A stretch of DNA of 64,000 nt from Dactylosporangium vinaceum (lineage in GTDB: Bacteria; Actinomycetota; Actinomycetes; Mycobacteriales; Micromonosporaceae), in assembly GCF_019904175.1 (NCBI RefSeq), contig NZ_CP061913.1, forward strand, positions 6,634,001 through 6,698,000, read 5' to 3'. Below the pieces are notes generated by a model, which was not told where the DNA came from, searched no databases, and saw nothing but the letters and a program-made list of their open reading frames with translations. The position numbers and the translations under genes are program-made. Positions 1-7,360 of the stretch are shown in pieces; within the stretch, counting starts at the first letter, position 1, and each line of letters starts with the position of its first letter.

Positions 1-324
1 GGCGACCGCCGTCCCGGCCGGGATCGCGACCCGCGGCCGGTCCTCCCCGGCCCGGCCGAAAACCAGCCCGGCCCAGGCGGCGGCGGGCGGGCGGCGGGCC
101 ACGCCGAGCAGGTTCAGGAACTCGACGTACGTCTTCTCCGGCACCCGGTTCAGCCGGTACAGCAGCACCTCCGTCAGGTGCGCGAACGCCTCGACGAGGG
201 TGATGCCGGGGTCGTGCACGGACAGGTCGGTCCACTCGGGGCACGTGCGGGCGATCCGCTCGCGGGCGTCGCGGACGAGGTCGGCGAAGGCGCGGTCGTC
301 GAGGTTGGGCACGGGCAGGCTCAT
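1..324 (-). CDS. CIS baseplate protein, gpJ-like (3' part outside window)
   Basis: Only the first 108 codons are present; the gene runs off the left edge. The N-terminus carries DPGITLVEAFAHLTE (about residues 38-52) followed by a helical LYRLNRVPEKTYVEFLNLLG stretch, the usual opening of 'putative baseplate assembly' proteins of contractile tails. Such proteins form the wedge of the baseplate around the spike. The ATG at 324 overlaps the TGA of the gp25-like gene as ATGA, so the two are probably translationally coupled in the CIS operon. Family assignment rests on this motif and on the neighbours. Confidence 0.8.
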   Translation of the reverse strand, partial: MSLPVPNLDDRAFADLVRDARERIARTCPEWTDLSVHDPGITLVEAFAHLTEVLLYRLNRVPEKTYVEFLNLLGVARRPPAAAWAGLVFGRAGEDRPRVAIPAGTAVA

Positions 325-758
325 GGTCGGCTCCCAGGTGGTGTCGGGGCGAGGTCGAGGGTCAGGTCGAGGTCGTTGCGCGCGGCCGTGGCCCGGACCC
401 GGTAGCGCAGCCGGATGTTGAGGCGGGTGGCGATGTCCGGGTCGGCGGCCGCGTCGAGCTCGACGATGTCGGCCCGCGGCTCCCAGCGCAGGATCGCCTG
501 GCGCACGTAGTGCACGGCCAGCCCGGCCGTGGTCTGGTCATTGGGCGCGAACAGCAGCCGGTCCAGGTGGCAGCCGTACTCGGGCCGCATCAGCCGCTCC
601 CCCGGCGTCGTCGTGAGCAGCAGCAGCAGCGCCTGTCGCACCGCCGCGTCCCCCTCCACCATGGACAGCGCCCCGGCCGCGGTGACCGCCGGCCCGGTGC
701 CGCCGCCGTACCCGGCCGAGCCGGCACCCGCGAACCAGATCGTCCTCTCGGCGCTCAT
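321..758 (-). CDS. gp25/GPW-family baseplate wedge protein of a contractile injection system
   Basis: A 145-residue protein with the gp25 signature RQALLLLLTTTPGERLMRP followed by EYGCHLDRLLF (about residues 41-72). T4 gp25-like proteins are small baseplate components that link the inner baseplate to sheath initiation. I chose the ATG at 758: it overlaps the TGA of the PAAR-like gene by four bases and leaves a normal family length. The open frame continues upstream, but only through the PAAR-like coding sequence. The operon position between spike tip and gpJ-like protein is the classical order. Confidence 0.88.
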   Translation of the reverse strand: MSAERTIWFAGAGSAGYGGGTGPAVTAAGALSMVEGDAAVRQALLLLLTTTPGERLMRPEYGCHLDRLLFAPNDQTTAGLAVHYVRQAILRWEPRADIVELDAAADPDIATRLNIRLRYRVRATAARNDLDLTLDLAPTPPGSRP

Positions 759-1093
759 GTCGCCGCCTCCACGAACCCCTGGCCCGGGTCTCGGACCGTG
801 TAGTGGACGGTGCCGGGCACGGTGCCGTCGGTGAGCCCGTCCAGGTCGGACAGCACGATCCGCTGCCCGCCGATGCGCAGCCACGGGCTGTAGCCGGTGT
901 TCACGGCGAGCGTCGTCGTGCACGGCTTCATCGTCGGCCCGATGTTCGGGCAGCCCGAGACCCGGCACCCTTCCGGATCGGCGTCGACGAGCACGGCGCT
1001 GCCGCCGATGCGCACCCACGACTGCCGGGCCGAGTTGTGCACCCGGCCGTCGTGGCCGCAGCGCACCACGGCCGCCAGTGTCACGAGCTTCAC
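755..1093 (-). CDS. PAAR-like spike-tip protein of the contractile injection system
   Basis: A 112-residue protein with several Cys and His residues (CGHDGRV near the N-terminus, CRVSGCPNIGP about residues 43-53, CTTT about 58). It reads as a compact metal-stabilised beta-rich protein of the PAAR-like tip type that sharpens the central spike. The start is a GTG at 1093 sharing GTGA with the stop of the VgrG-like gene. Position directly after the spike gene supports the call; sequence similarity to canonical PAAR repeats is weak, so the fold assignment is an inference from length, Cys pattern and context. Confidence 0.65.
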   Translation of the reverse strand: MKLVTLAAVVRCGHDGRVHNSARQSWVRIGGSAVLVDADPEGCRVSGCPNIGPTMKPCTTTLAVNTGYSPWLRIGGQRIVLSDLDGLTDGTVPGTVHYTVRDPGQGFVEAAT

Positions 1094-2604
1094 GTCAGCC
1101 CTCCCGCAATGTCCACGATGGAGTGTTCGAAGTCGACGCTCGACGCCTTGACGGTGATGCCGTGGCCGGGCGCCTCGAGGACCATGTCGGTCGCGGCGTG
1201 CAGGCGCAGCAGGTCGGGGCCGAGCTCTACGTACGACCCGGCGTCGTTCTGCAGGCGCAGCGACTTGTGCTCGTCGTCGAAGACGACCGACTGCCCGGCC
1301 GCCGTGCGCAGCGACCACCGCCGCACCCGTCCGCCGCTGACCCCGGCTCCGTCCGGCGCGGCCGCCGCCCCGAACAGCGAGCCGAGCACGATCGCGGCCC
1401 CGTGTGCGTCCTGCGGCAGCGCCACGAGCACGGCGTCGCCGACGTCGGGCAGCACCACAAGCCCGCGCCCGGCCCCGGCCCCCGGCGCGAGCACCGGCAA
1501 CCAGCCCAGGTCCAGCCCGGCCACCGCGCCGAGCGTGACCCGGACCCGCCCGCACCCGTCGGGGTCGGCGACGTCGGCGACGGTCCCGAGGGTCAGCGCC
1601 GCCCCGCCGCGCTCGGCGGTCCGCTCGGGCGGCCGGCTCGACAGCGTCGCCAGATAACCGTCGGCGTCGACGGTCGTCACGACCTCGCTCAGCACGTACG
1701 CCCCGTCGAGCGCCGCGGCGACCCCCTCGACCCGCACCCGGCCGCCGGCCCGCAGGTCCGGGCGGCCCGCCGCGACCCCGTCGAACACCACCGTGCGCGC
1801 GTCGCTCACGTCGAGCGCCGCCTGCGCCACCGCCCGCAGCTCGTCCTCCCCGGCCGCGGCCGCGTCGAGCAGCGTCAACGTCCCCGCCCCGCCCGCGGTG
1901 CCGACCTGCGGGCGCAGCGCGATGTCACGGCCGCCGGCGGGCCGCTCGGCCGCCGCGGTGAGCAGGTCCGCGGTCCGGGGCCGCCAGGCCGTCGCCGCGC
2001 ACCGGGCGGCGGCGCGCTCCAGGCTCGCCGAGATCTCCGCGCGGTGCAGGTTGCGGCCGTAGCGCAGCACGACCGGCTCCCCGTGCCCGCGCAGCGACAC
2101 CAGCCGCAGCCGGCGATCGTCGAGCACCGCGTAGAGCCCGACCCGGGCCAGCGTGGCCGCGAGCAGCTCCAGGTCGCGCTGGCGGTGCTGGAGCACCCGC
2201 TCGAAGCGCGGGCCCGGCTCGTCGGCCTCGACCGTCACCCCGAGCCCGGCGGCGACCGCCTCGGCCAACTCCACCGCGTCGACGTGCTCCAGGCACCGCG
2301 GCGTCTGCCGTTTGCGCAGGCGGTGCAGCGCGTCGTACGCCACGACCCGCGACACCGTCTCCCCGTCGGCCGCCCGGACCACGTCGACGCCTGTCACGTC
2401 CCCGGCGAACAGGTCGCGCTCGTCGCCGCCGACCCGCACCGTGATCCCGGCCCCGAGCAGCTCGACCGCCCGGCCCTGCGGGTCGTGCAGGGTCAGCTCG
2501 CACTGCGCCGGCTGCGACAGCCGCCGCGCCACCCGCACCGCCCGGACCCGGCCGCCGCCGGGCAGCTGCTCGCCTCCGGCCCGCACCTCGACCGCCGGGA
2601 TCAC
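1090..2604 (-). CDS. VgrG-like spike/hub protein (gp27-gp5 type) of the contractile injection system
   Basis: 504 residues. The N-terminal half (about 1-330) resembles the phage late-control gpD/gp27 hub: GDVTGVDVV, RFERVLQHRQRDLELLAATLA and the related strand pattern. A gp5-type OB-fold then begins at LGTVADVADPDGCGRVRVTL (about 345-364), with the usual LGWLPVLAPGAG and LPDVGDAVLVA strands. The C-terminus is a beta-repeat (TAAGQSVVFDDEHKSLRLQN). This protein forms the trimeric needle under the tube. Both ends overlap neighbouring genes by four bases (ATGA upstream, GTGA downstream), indicating a tightly coupled operon. Confidence 0.9.
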   Translation of the reverse strand: MIPAVEVRAGGEQLPGGGRVRAVRVARRLSQPAQCELTLHDPQGRAVELLGAGITVRVGGDERDLFAGDVTGVDVVRAADGETVSRVVAYDALHRLRKRQTPRCLEHVDAVELAEAVAAGLGVTVEADEPGPRFERVLQHRQRDLELLAATLARVGLYAVLDDRRLRLVSLRGHGEPVVLRYGRNLHRAEISASLERAAARCAATAWRPRTADLLTAAAERPAGGRDIALRPQVGTAGGAGTLTLLDAAAAGEDELRAVAQAALDVSDARTVVFDGVAAGRPDLRAGGRVRVEGVAAALDGAYVLSEVVTTVDADGYLATLSSRPPERTAERGGAALTLGTVADVADPDGCGRVRVTLGAVAGLDLGWLPVLAPGAGAGRGLVVLPDVGDAVLVALPQDAHGAAIVLGSLFGAAAAPDGAGVSGGRVRRWSLRTAAGQSVVFDDEHKSLRLQNDAGSYVELGPDLLRLHAATDMVLEAPGHGITVKASSVDFEHSIVDIAGGLT

Positions 2605-3332
2605 GACCGGCTCCCGGCGGACGGCACCGCGAGGACGGTTCCGGCGCGCACGGCGAGCGGATCGTCGACGTCGTTGTGCGCCGCGAGCTCCCGCCAGCGC
2701 ATGGGGCTGCCGAGGGCGTCGGCCGCGAGCAGGTCGATGCGGGCGGTGCCGGGGCGGCCGTCGGACGTACCCCCGTCGCCTATCGCTTCGAGCGCGGCCG
2801 GACGGTCGGTGTCGCCGTTGGCGGTGGCGGTCCTGGTCAGCTCCTCGTCGAACGAGCAGGCGGCCGACCCGGCCGGCTCACCGACCCGCAGCAGCTTCAG
2901 CCGGATCCACGACCGGCCGGGGGCCCCGCCGGCGTTGAACGCGTCGAACCGTTCGGCGATCGCCGACACGACGCACGGCACGTTCCACGACTTGCCCCAG
3001 ACGAGCCGGATCAGCGGCGGCCGGCCGGCCCCGAGCTCGTGGGCGGTGTTCTCGGCGAGGTTCCACAGCCGGGCGGTGAGCGCCCGCACGTCCTGCGGCG
3101 CGCCGCCCGACTCGACAAGCCCGACGTCGAACACCATGTCGAGCAGCAGCTCGGTCCGCCCGCCGCCGGTGAACCGCACGGGGTCGTCGGCCTGCCCGCG
3201 CCCGACGATCGGCTCGCTGCCGGCCGCCGGGGTGCGCACCCCGGCCAGCCGCCGCACCTCGAACGTCTCCGGGTTGAGCAGGCAGTCGATCCGCTCACCG
3301 GTGGCGTCGATGATGAACGCTACGCGTTCCAT
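2601..3332 (-). CDS. CIS LysM-domain baseplate/tube-adaptor protein
   Basis: 243 residues from the ATG at 3332. The N-terminal part (IDCLLNPETFEVRRLAG, about 15-31) is typical of CIS LysM proteins that connect inner tube to hub, and a LysM-like module lies at the C-terminus (LAAHNDVDDPLAVRAGTVLA, about 216-235). Related proteins (gp53/Pvc7-like) join the tube to the spike. The start overlaps the end of the Pro-rich gene by 13 bases and the stop overlaps the VgrG start as ATGA. An upstream in-frame extension to 3434 only covers the Pro-rich gene and was rejected. Confidence 0.85.
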   Translation of the reverse strand: MERVAFIIDATGERIDCLLNPETFEVRRLAGVRTPAAGSEPIVGRGQADDPVRFTGGGRTELLLDMVFDVGLVESGGAPQDVRALTARLWNLAENTAHELGAGRPPLIRLVWGKSWNVPCVVSAIAERFDAFNAGGAPGRSWIRLKLLRVGEPAGSAACSFDEELTRTATANGDTDRPAALEAIGDGGTSDGRPGTARIDLLAADALGSPMRWRELAAHNDVDDPLAVRAGTVLAVPSAGSRS

Positions 3333-4420
3333 GGCAGTCCTCGCTGTTCGTCGTCCAGATACCGGTCCCGTTCCCGCCGCCGCGGCCGCGCGGCGACCGC
3401 GAACTGCCCGCCGTCGTCCGGCAGCTGCGGCCACGGCCCCTCCACCGCCGCGAGCGCGACCCGCTCGACGACACCGTGCACCGGCCGTTCATCCACAGTG
3501 GACAGCCACGGTGCCGATGCCGGCGCCGGCCCGGGAACCGGTGCAGTCGCCGCGGCCGGGGCAGGCTCCGCGGGTGCACCGGCGCTGTGCAGCGGCGACG
3601 GCGATCGGCCGCTCACCACGTCCAGCCAGTGCTGCGGCGGCCCCGCCGGCCGCGGCCACGCCCCCGGCGGCGCGGGCGTCACCGCGACGACTGACGAGCC
3701 GGCGATCCCCGCGGCGCCCGGCGTGGCCACACCCGGAGACCGCCCGCCAAGGACGACCGGTCCTGGCCGGCCCCGCCACGGTGCGACCGGTTGAGCTGCG
3801 ACCGGCTGAGTCGTAGTCGTTTGAGGCGTGAACGGCTGAGGCGCGAGCGCTTGCATTGGAGGCGCTTGCGGTGCATTCGCTTGCGGCGCGAACGATTCAG
3901 GCGCGAACGGTTCAGGCGCAAACGGTTGAGCCGCAAACGATTTAGGCTCAAACGATTGAGGCGCGAACGGTTCAGGCTCAATCGATTGAGGCGCGAACGG
4001 TTGAGATGCGAACGGTTGAGGCGCGGGCGGGTCGGGGGTAGTGGGCTCCGGTGAACGGCTGTGCGCCACGGGCCGTGCATCCTCGCGCGATCGGACACCC
4101 ATGCCGTGCGAGAACGAGTCGCTGCGCCCGGAGTCGACCGCCCGCTCGACCCGTGCCGGCCGGGCGTCCGCGTCCGCGTCCTCGTCGCCGGCCGTGTAGC
4201 CGATGCTTGCGGGATTCAGCGGTTCGGGCAGCGCCGGTCCGAACGGGAACAGTGGCTCCGGGACCGGAAACGGTGGCTCCGGGACCGCAACCGGGAGCGG
4301 TGGGGGCTGGGTCGCCAGCCGGGTGGCCAGGCGGTCGACCCGGTCGGCCAGGTGGTGGGCCCGCGCCGCGGCACGGTGCAGGCCCAGCGCCAGGCCGCTA
4401 CGCAGTCGGCGCCTGACCAC
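3320..4420 (-). CDS. Proline-rich repeat protein of the CIS operon, function unknown
   Basis: 366 residues from a GTG at 4420, overlapping the tube gene by 23 bases. A basic helical N-terminus (about 1-37) is followed by a Pro-rich stretch, then about sixteen 5-residue units of the form QPFAP/ESFAP/QSFEP (about residues 130-210), then a Pro/Ala-rich low-complexity tail and a short acidic-basic C-terminus. It is probably disordered and elastic. Genes at this position, between tube and LysM genes, vary among actinobacterial CIS clusters. No enzyme or toxin motif is visible. The repeat DNA is clearly less GC-rich than its flanks and resembles a 15-bp minisatellite. Confidence 0.7.
   Translation of the reverse strand: MVRRRLRSGLALGLHRAAARAHHLADRVDRLATRLATQPPPLPVAVPEPPFPVPEPLFPFGPALPEPLNPASIGYTAGDEDADADARPARVERAVDSGRSDSFSHGMGVRSREDARPVAHSRSPEPTTPDPPAPQPFASQPFAPQSIEPEPFAPQSFEPKSFAAQPFAPEPFAPESFAPQANAPQAPPMQALAPQPFTPQTTTTQPVAAQPVAPWRGRPGPVVLGGRSPGVATPGAAGIAGSSVVAVTPAPPGAWPRPAGPPQHWLDVVSGRSPSPLHSAGAPAEPAPAAATAPVPGPAPASAPWLSTVDERPVHGVVERVALAAVEGPWPQLPDDGGQFAVAARPRRRERDRYLDDEQRGLPWNA
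3800..4025. repeat. 15-bp coding minisatellite in the Pro-rich CIS gene
   Basis: On the plus strand units such as CGAACGGTTGAGGCG, CGAACGGTTCAGGCG and CAAACGATTGAGGCG follow one another every 15 bp; on the coding strand each gives one xPFAP-like pentapeptide. Local GC is noticeably lower than in the rest of the window. Outer units (about 3800-3880) are more diverged. Confidence 0.85.
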
Positions 4421-4892
4421 CGCCGGCCTCCCGCTGCAGACCCTCGTGTGCCAGCGTGAGGGTCTCGATGGCCAGTTCGCGGCTCATGGCGTCGAGCGGG
4501 GAGCCGTACCACTCCTGCGGCCACGCGTTGAGCAGGTTCCAGCGGATCGCCTCGGTGGAGCCCGAGGAGTCCAGGACGACGATCGAGACGTTGCGGCGGT
4601 TGACGCGGCCCTCGACGGCCGTCATGAGCCAGTCCCACAGGTCGGCGGAGTCGGTGAGGCCGAAGCGCAGGGTGACCGGCGGGTACGTGACGCGGCTGGG
4701 GATCGCGCGCACGATGCTGTTGTTGCCGGCCTCACGGTACGAGATCCGCTCGACCTTGACGCCGAGGCCGTTGACCTCGGTGAAGTGGCCCTCGGTGACG
4801 TTGTTGATGAGCAGCTTGAAGTTGTAGGCCCGATACGGGTCGACGACGTTCCCGGGCTGGGCCGCGGGGGACGCGGGCAGTGGCGCGGTCAT
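4398..4892 (-). CDS. CIS inner tube protein (gp19/TIGR02241-type)
   Basis: 164 residues with the tube-protein hallmark NFKLLINNVTEGHFTEVNGL (about 24-43), then VERISYREAGNNSIVRAIPS and a C-terminal WNLLNAWPQEWYGSPLDA stretch. These proteins stack as hexameric rings inside the sheath. The ATG at 4892 lies 12 bases after the sheath stop. Only this one tube gene is seen between sheath and Pro-rich gene, whereas several CIS clusters carry two or three tube paralogues; others could lie to the left of the window. Confidence 0.92.
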   Translation of the reverse strand: MTAPLPASPAAQPGNVVDPYRAYNFKLLINNVTEGHFTEVNGLGVKVERISYREAGNNSIVRAIPSRVTYPPVTLRFGLTDSADLWDWLMTAVEGRVNRRNVSIVVLDSSGSTEAIRWNLLNAWPQEWYGSPLDAMSRELAIETLTLAHEGLQREAGGGQAPTA

Positions 4893-4904
4893 TGACGGGC
4901 TCCC

Positions 4905-6122
4905 TTACTGCGCTTCGGTGCCGACGGAGGACTGGCTGAGCTTGAACACGACGAACTCGGCCGGCTTGACCGGCGCGACGCCGATGAGGGCGACGACCTG
5001 GCCGGCGTCGCGGACCTCCGGCGGGTTGGTCTCCGCGTCGCACTTGACGAAGAACGCCTGCTGCGGCGTGGCCCCCATGAGCGCGCCGTCGCGCCACACG
5101 CGGGTCAGGAACGCGCCGATGTCGCGGCGGATGGAGCGCCACAGCTGCTCGTCGTTGGGTTCGAAAACGATCCAGCGGGTACCGTCGGCGATGGACTCCT
5201 TGAGCATGGAGAACAGGCGGCGCACGTTGAGGTAGCGCCACTCCGACGCCTCGGCGGCGAGGGTGCGGGCGCCCCAGACGCGGATGCCCTCGCTCGGGAA
5301 GTAGCGGATGCAGTTGACGCCCGCCGGGTTGAGGATCTCCTGCTCGGCCCGGGTGATGCGGTAGGTGAGGTCCAGGGCGCCGCGGACCGGCTCGTTCGCG
5401 GGCGCCTTGTGCACGCCCCGCAGCGTGTCGGTGCGGGCCCAGATCCCGGCGACGTGGCCGCTCGGCGGGGTGGGGACGATCTCGCCGCTGATCGGGTCGC
5501 GCACGACAAGCCACGGCAGGTAGAACGTGCCGTAGTCGGACTGCCGCGGCCGCAGCGCGCCGTCGTTGGCCGGTGCCGGGGCCGGGGCGGCGTCCTTGTC
5601 GCCCTCGGCCTTGGGCTTCTTCGGCGCGGTGGCGGTGGCGACGCGGGTGTACCGCTCCACCTCGGCCGGCTCCGCGGGCGCGTCCAGGATCGCCACCCGG
5701 TCGCCGAGCAGCTCGCAGTGCTTGAGCAGCTCCTCGTGGGAGGCCGGGTCGCTGTAGCCGGGCGCGGCCACGATCGCGATGTCGTCGATGGCCTCCAGCA
5801 GCCCGAGGCCGCTGCGGCCGCGGCCGGTGGTGCCGATCGGCTCCCCGGGGGCCACGTTGACGACGTAGCAGCGGCCGCCGCCGTTGTCGAAGAAGCCGTA
5901 CACGGCGCGGGACAGTGCGGTGCCGGGGCCGGGCTCGTCGCCGCCGCCGAACGCGCGCAGGAACTGCGACCACGAACCGATGGCGACGGCCTCGTTGCGG
6001 CGGGCGTCGCGGTCGGGGGCGGTGCCGACGAAGCCGGCGGTGCTCGTGCCCACCGCCCCGATCGGCCGGGCGCCGCCGCTTACCTCTTCGACGTAGATGC
6101 CGGGAGACGCGTAGAAGGGCAT
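4905..6122 (-). CDS. CIS contractile tail sheath protein
   Basis: 405 residues. The opening YASPGIYVEEVSGGARPI (about 4-21) is the conserved sheath N-terminus, followed by GTSTAGFVG. The C-terminal half has VSFEP-like strands and GIRVWGARTLA, TRWIVFEPNDEQLWRSIRRD and the final VALIGVAPVKPAEFVVFK, the sheath C-terminal domain. An unusual Lys/Ala/Pro-rich insertion sits at about residues 162-186 (APKKPKAEGDKDAAPAPAPA), probably a surface loop. It is preceded by one base after the Cis16-like stop and followed by the tube gene. Confidence 0.95.
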   Translation of the reverse strand: MPFYASPGIYVEEVSGGARPIGAVGTSTAGFVGTAPDRDARRNEAVAIGSWSQFLRAFGGGDEPGPGTALSRAVYGFFDNGGGRCYVVNVAPGEPIGTTGRGRSGLGLLEAIDDIAIVAAPGYSDPASHEELLKHCELLGDRVAILDAPAEPAEVERYTRVATATAPKKPKAEGDKDAAPAPAPANDGALRPRQSDYGTFYLPWLVVRDPISGEIVPTPPSGHVAGIWARTDTLRGVHKAPANEPVRGALDLTYRITRAEQEILNPAGVNCIRYFPSEGIRVWGARTLAAEASEWRYLNVRRLFSMLKESIADGTRWIVFEPNDEQLWRSIRRDIGAFLTRVWRDGALMGATPQQAFFVKCDAETNPPEVRDAGQVVALIGVAPVKPAEFVVFKLSQSSVGTEAQ

Positions 6123-6123
6123 G

Positions 6124-6786
6124 TCAGTCCTCTCTGAACTCGCAGAAGATCACCGCGGGGCTACCGTCCGCAGCGACCTCGTGGTGGAAGTGCCGGCCCC
6201 GCCCGGTCAGCCGCAGCGCGACGGGGCGGCCGGTGACGACGCCGGGCAGCGCGAAGCGCCCCGCGTGGTCGGTGTCGGCGGCGAGACGCCCGTCGGCGGT
6301 CTCCACGCGCATCCCGGCGAGCGCATGCCCGCCCGGGCCGAGGACGGTGCCGCGCAGGGTCGTCATCGGCGCCGTCTGCAGCCGCAGCGGCTCGACGACG
6401 CGCGGGACGGGGCGCAGCGGCCGGTCGAGCCGCGCGACCACGTCGATGTGGAACGCGGGCCGCGGTGTGAGCCCGGCGCTGAGCCAGATCTCGGCCGGGA
6501 CGGGCTCGAAGGTCGCCGGATACGGGCTGCCGACGGTCGCCTGCAGCATCCGGTCCAGCGACAGCAGGTCGTCGGGGCGGGAGCAGCAGCAGAGGTACCG
6601 CAGCCGCAGCCGGACCGCGGCCGCACCGTCGCCGGGCCGCAGCTGCTGCTCCGGGAGCAGGCCGAGCAGCCACAGGTACACCTGCGCGCCCTCGGCGACC
6701 GGAGGGCCGGAGCCGGCCGTGACGCCCGCGGCCCGCGCCCACCCGAGCAGCTCCTCGGTCGCGGCCGTCGTCACCCCGGGTTGCAT
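6124..6786 (-). CDS. DUF4255/Pvc16-like tail terminator protein
   Basis: 220 residues. The first about 125 residues (EGAQVYLWLLGLLPEQQLR, LRLRYLCCCSR, DRMLQAT) match the N-terminal domain of CIS 'cap/terminator' proteins (Cis16/Pvc16). The second part (about 145-210: LRGTVLGPGGHALAGMRVET, DHAGRFALPGVV) is a carboxypeptidase-regulatory/Ig-like beta-sandwich. It is the first gene of the CIS operon here, with a GGGAGG ribosome site 6-11 bases before the ATG. A triple Cys (CCC) near residue 86 is notable. Confidence 0.8.
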   Translation of the reverse strand: MQPGVTTAATEELLGWARAAGVTAGSGPPVAEGAQVYLWLLGLLPEQQLRPGDGAAAVRLRLRYLCCCSRPDDLLSLDRMLQATVGSPYPATFEPVPAEIWLSAGLTPRPAFHIDVVARLDRPLRPVPRVVEPLRLQTAPMTTLRGTVLGPGGHALAGMRVETADGRLAADTDHAGRFALPGVVTGRPVALRLTGRGRHFHHEVAADGSPAVIFCEFRED

Positions 6787-6805
6787 GGGCGTCCTCCCGT
6801 CGCTG

Positions 6806-6826
6806 CGATGCGGCTGTCCCGCATCG
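6806..6826 (-). promoter_or_regulatory. Inverted repeat in the leader of the CIS operon
   Basis: CGATGCGG and CCGCATCG form a perfect 8-bp inverted repeat around a 5-base loop, 20 bases upstream of the first CIS gene. It could be an operator or an RNA hairpin close to the ribosome site. I see no convincing -35/-10 pair in 6787-6919. Confidence 0.5.
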
Positions 6827-6919
6827 GGCGTCAGGAAGAGCCCCGGTGGAGCCCTCGAAATACTCCGGTTCTGTCAGCTAGGCGACGTATCAGTGCGCGT
6901 CACCCGGGCGGGGTTGTCC

Positions 6920-7360
6920 TCATCCCCGGGTGGTCACCGCCGGGAAGGAGGCCCAGATGTGCTTGGCGTCGGCGGTGGCGTACCAGCCGACGTCGAGGGA
7001 CAGCTGCCGGGCCAGGTGCAGGCCGCGGCCGCCGGAGTCGTACGGCTCCACGTCGCGCAGCTCCGGGACGGCCTGCATGTCGTGGTCGGCGATGTCGATC
7101 AGGAAGCAGTCGTCGGCGAGCAGCAGCCGGACCACGCTCGGCGGCAGGCCGTGGACGAGCGCGTTGGTGGCCAGCTCGGAGGCGACGAGCAGCACCCGGT
7201 CGGCCCGGTCGTCGAACGCGGGCGCGGCGACGAGGTGCCGGGCCTCGAGCGTCTCCAGCAGCGCCTCCCGCAGCCCGTGCAGCTCCCGTACGTTCGTGAT
7301 GATCCAGCTGCGCAGCTCGGTCGTCACCGGGGGCAGTGGCGAAACACTCAACGTCGTCAC
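6920..7360 (-). CDS. RsbW-like anti-sigma factor/ATP-binding protein
   Basis: 146 residues with a GHKL ATPase fold of the HATPase_c_2 type: N-box SELATNALVHG (residues 61-71, N66 for Mg-ATP) and G-box DSGGRGL (about 108-114). Members bind partner-switching anti-anti-sigma factors or act as serine kinases, and are very numerous in actinomycetes. The start is GTG at 7360, sharing GTGA with the stop of the MMPL gene. No cognate sigma factor or anti-anti-sigma gene is adjacent, so the partner is unknown. Confidence 0.85.
   Translation of the reverse strand: MTTLSVSPLPPVTTELRSWIITNVRELHGLREALLETLEARHLVAAPAFDDRADRVLLVASELATNALVHGLPPSVVRLLLADDCFLIDIADHDMQAVPELRDVEPYDSGGRGLHLARQLSLDVGWYATADAKHIWASFPAVTTRG

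Noticed and set aside
1078..3816. 912-codon open frame on the plus strand
   Set aside because: Antisense to five overlapping CIS genes with clear families; Arg/Pro-rich composition is typical of antisense GC-rich DNA.
1..6786. Prophage
   Set aside because: Only tail-type genes in CIS order (Cis16-like terminator, LysM adaptor) and no head, packaging, lysis or integrase genes in view.
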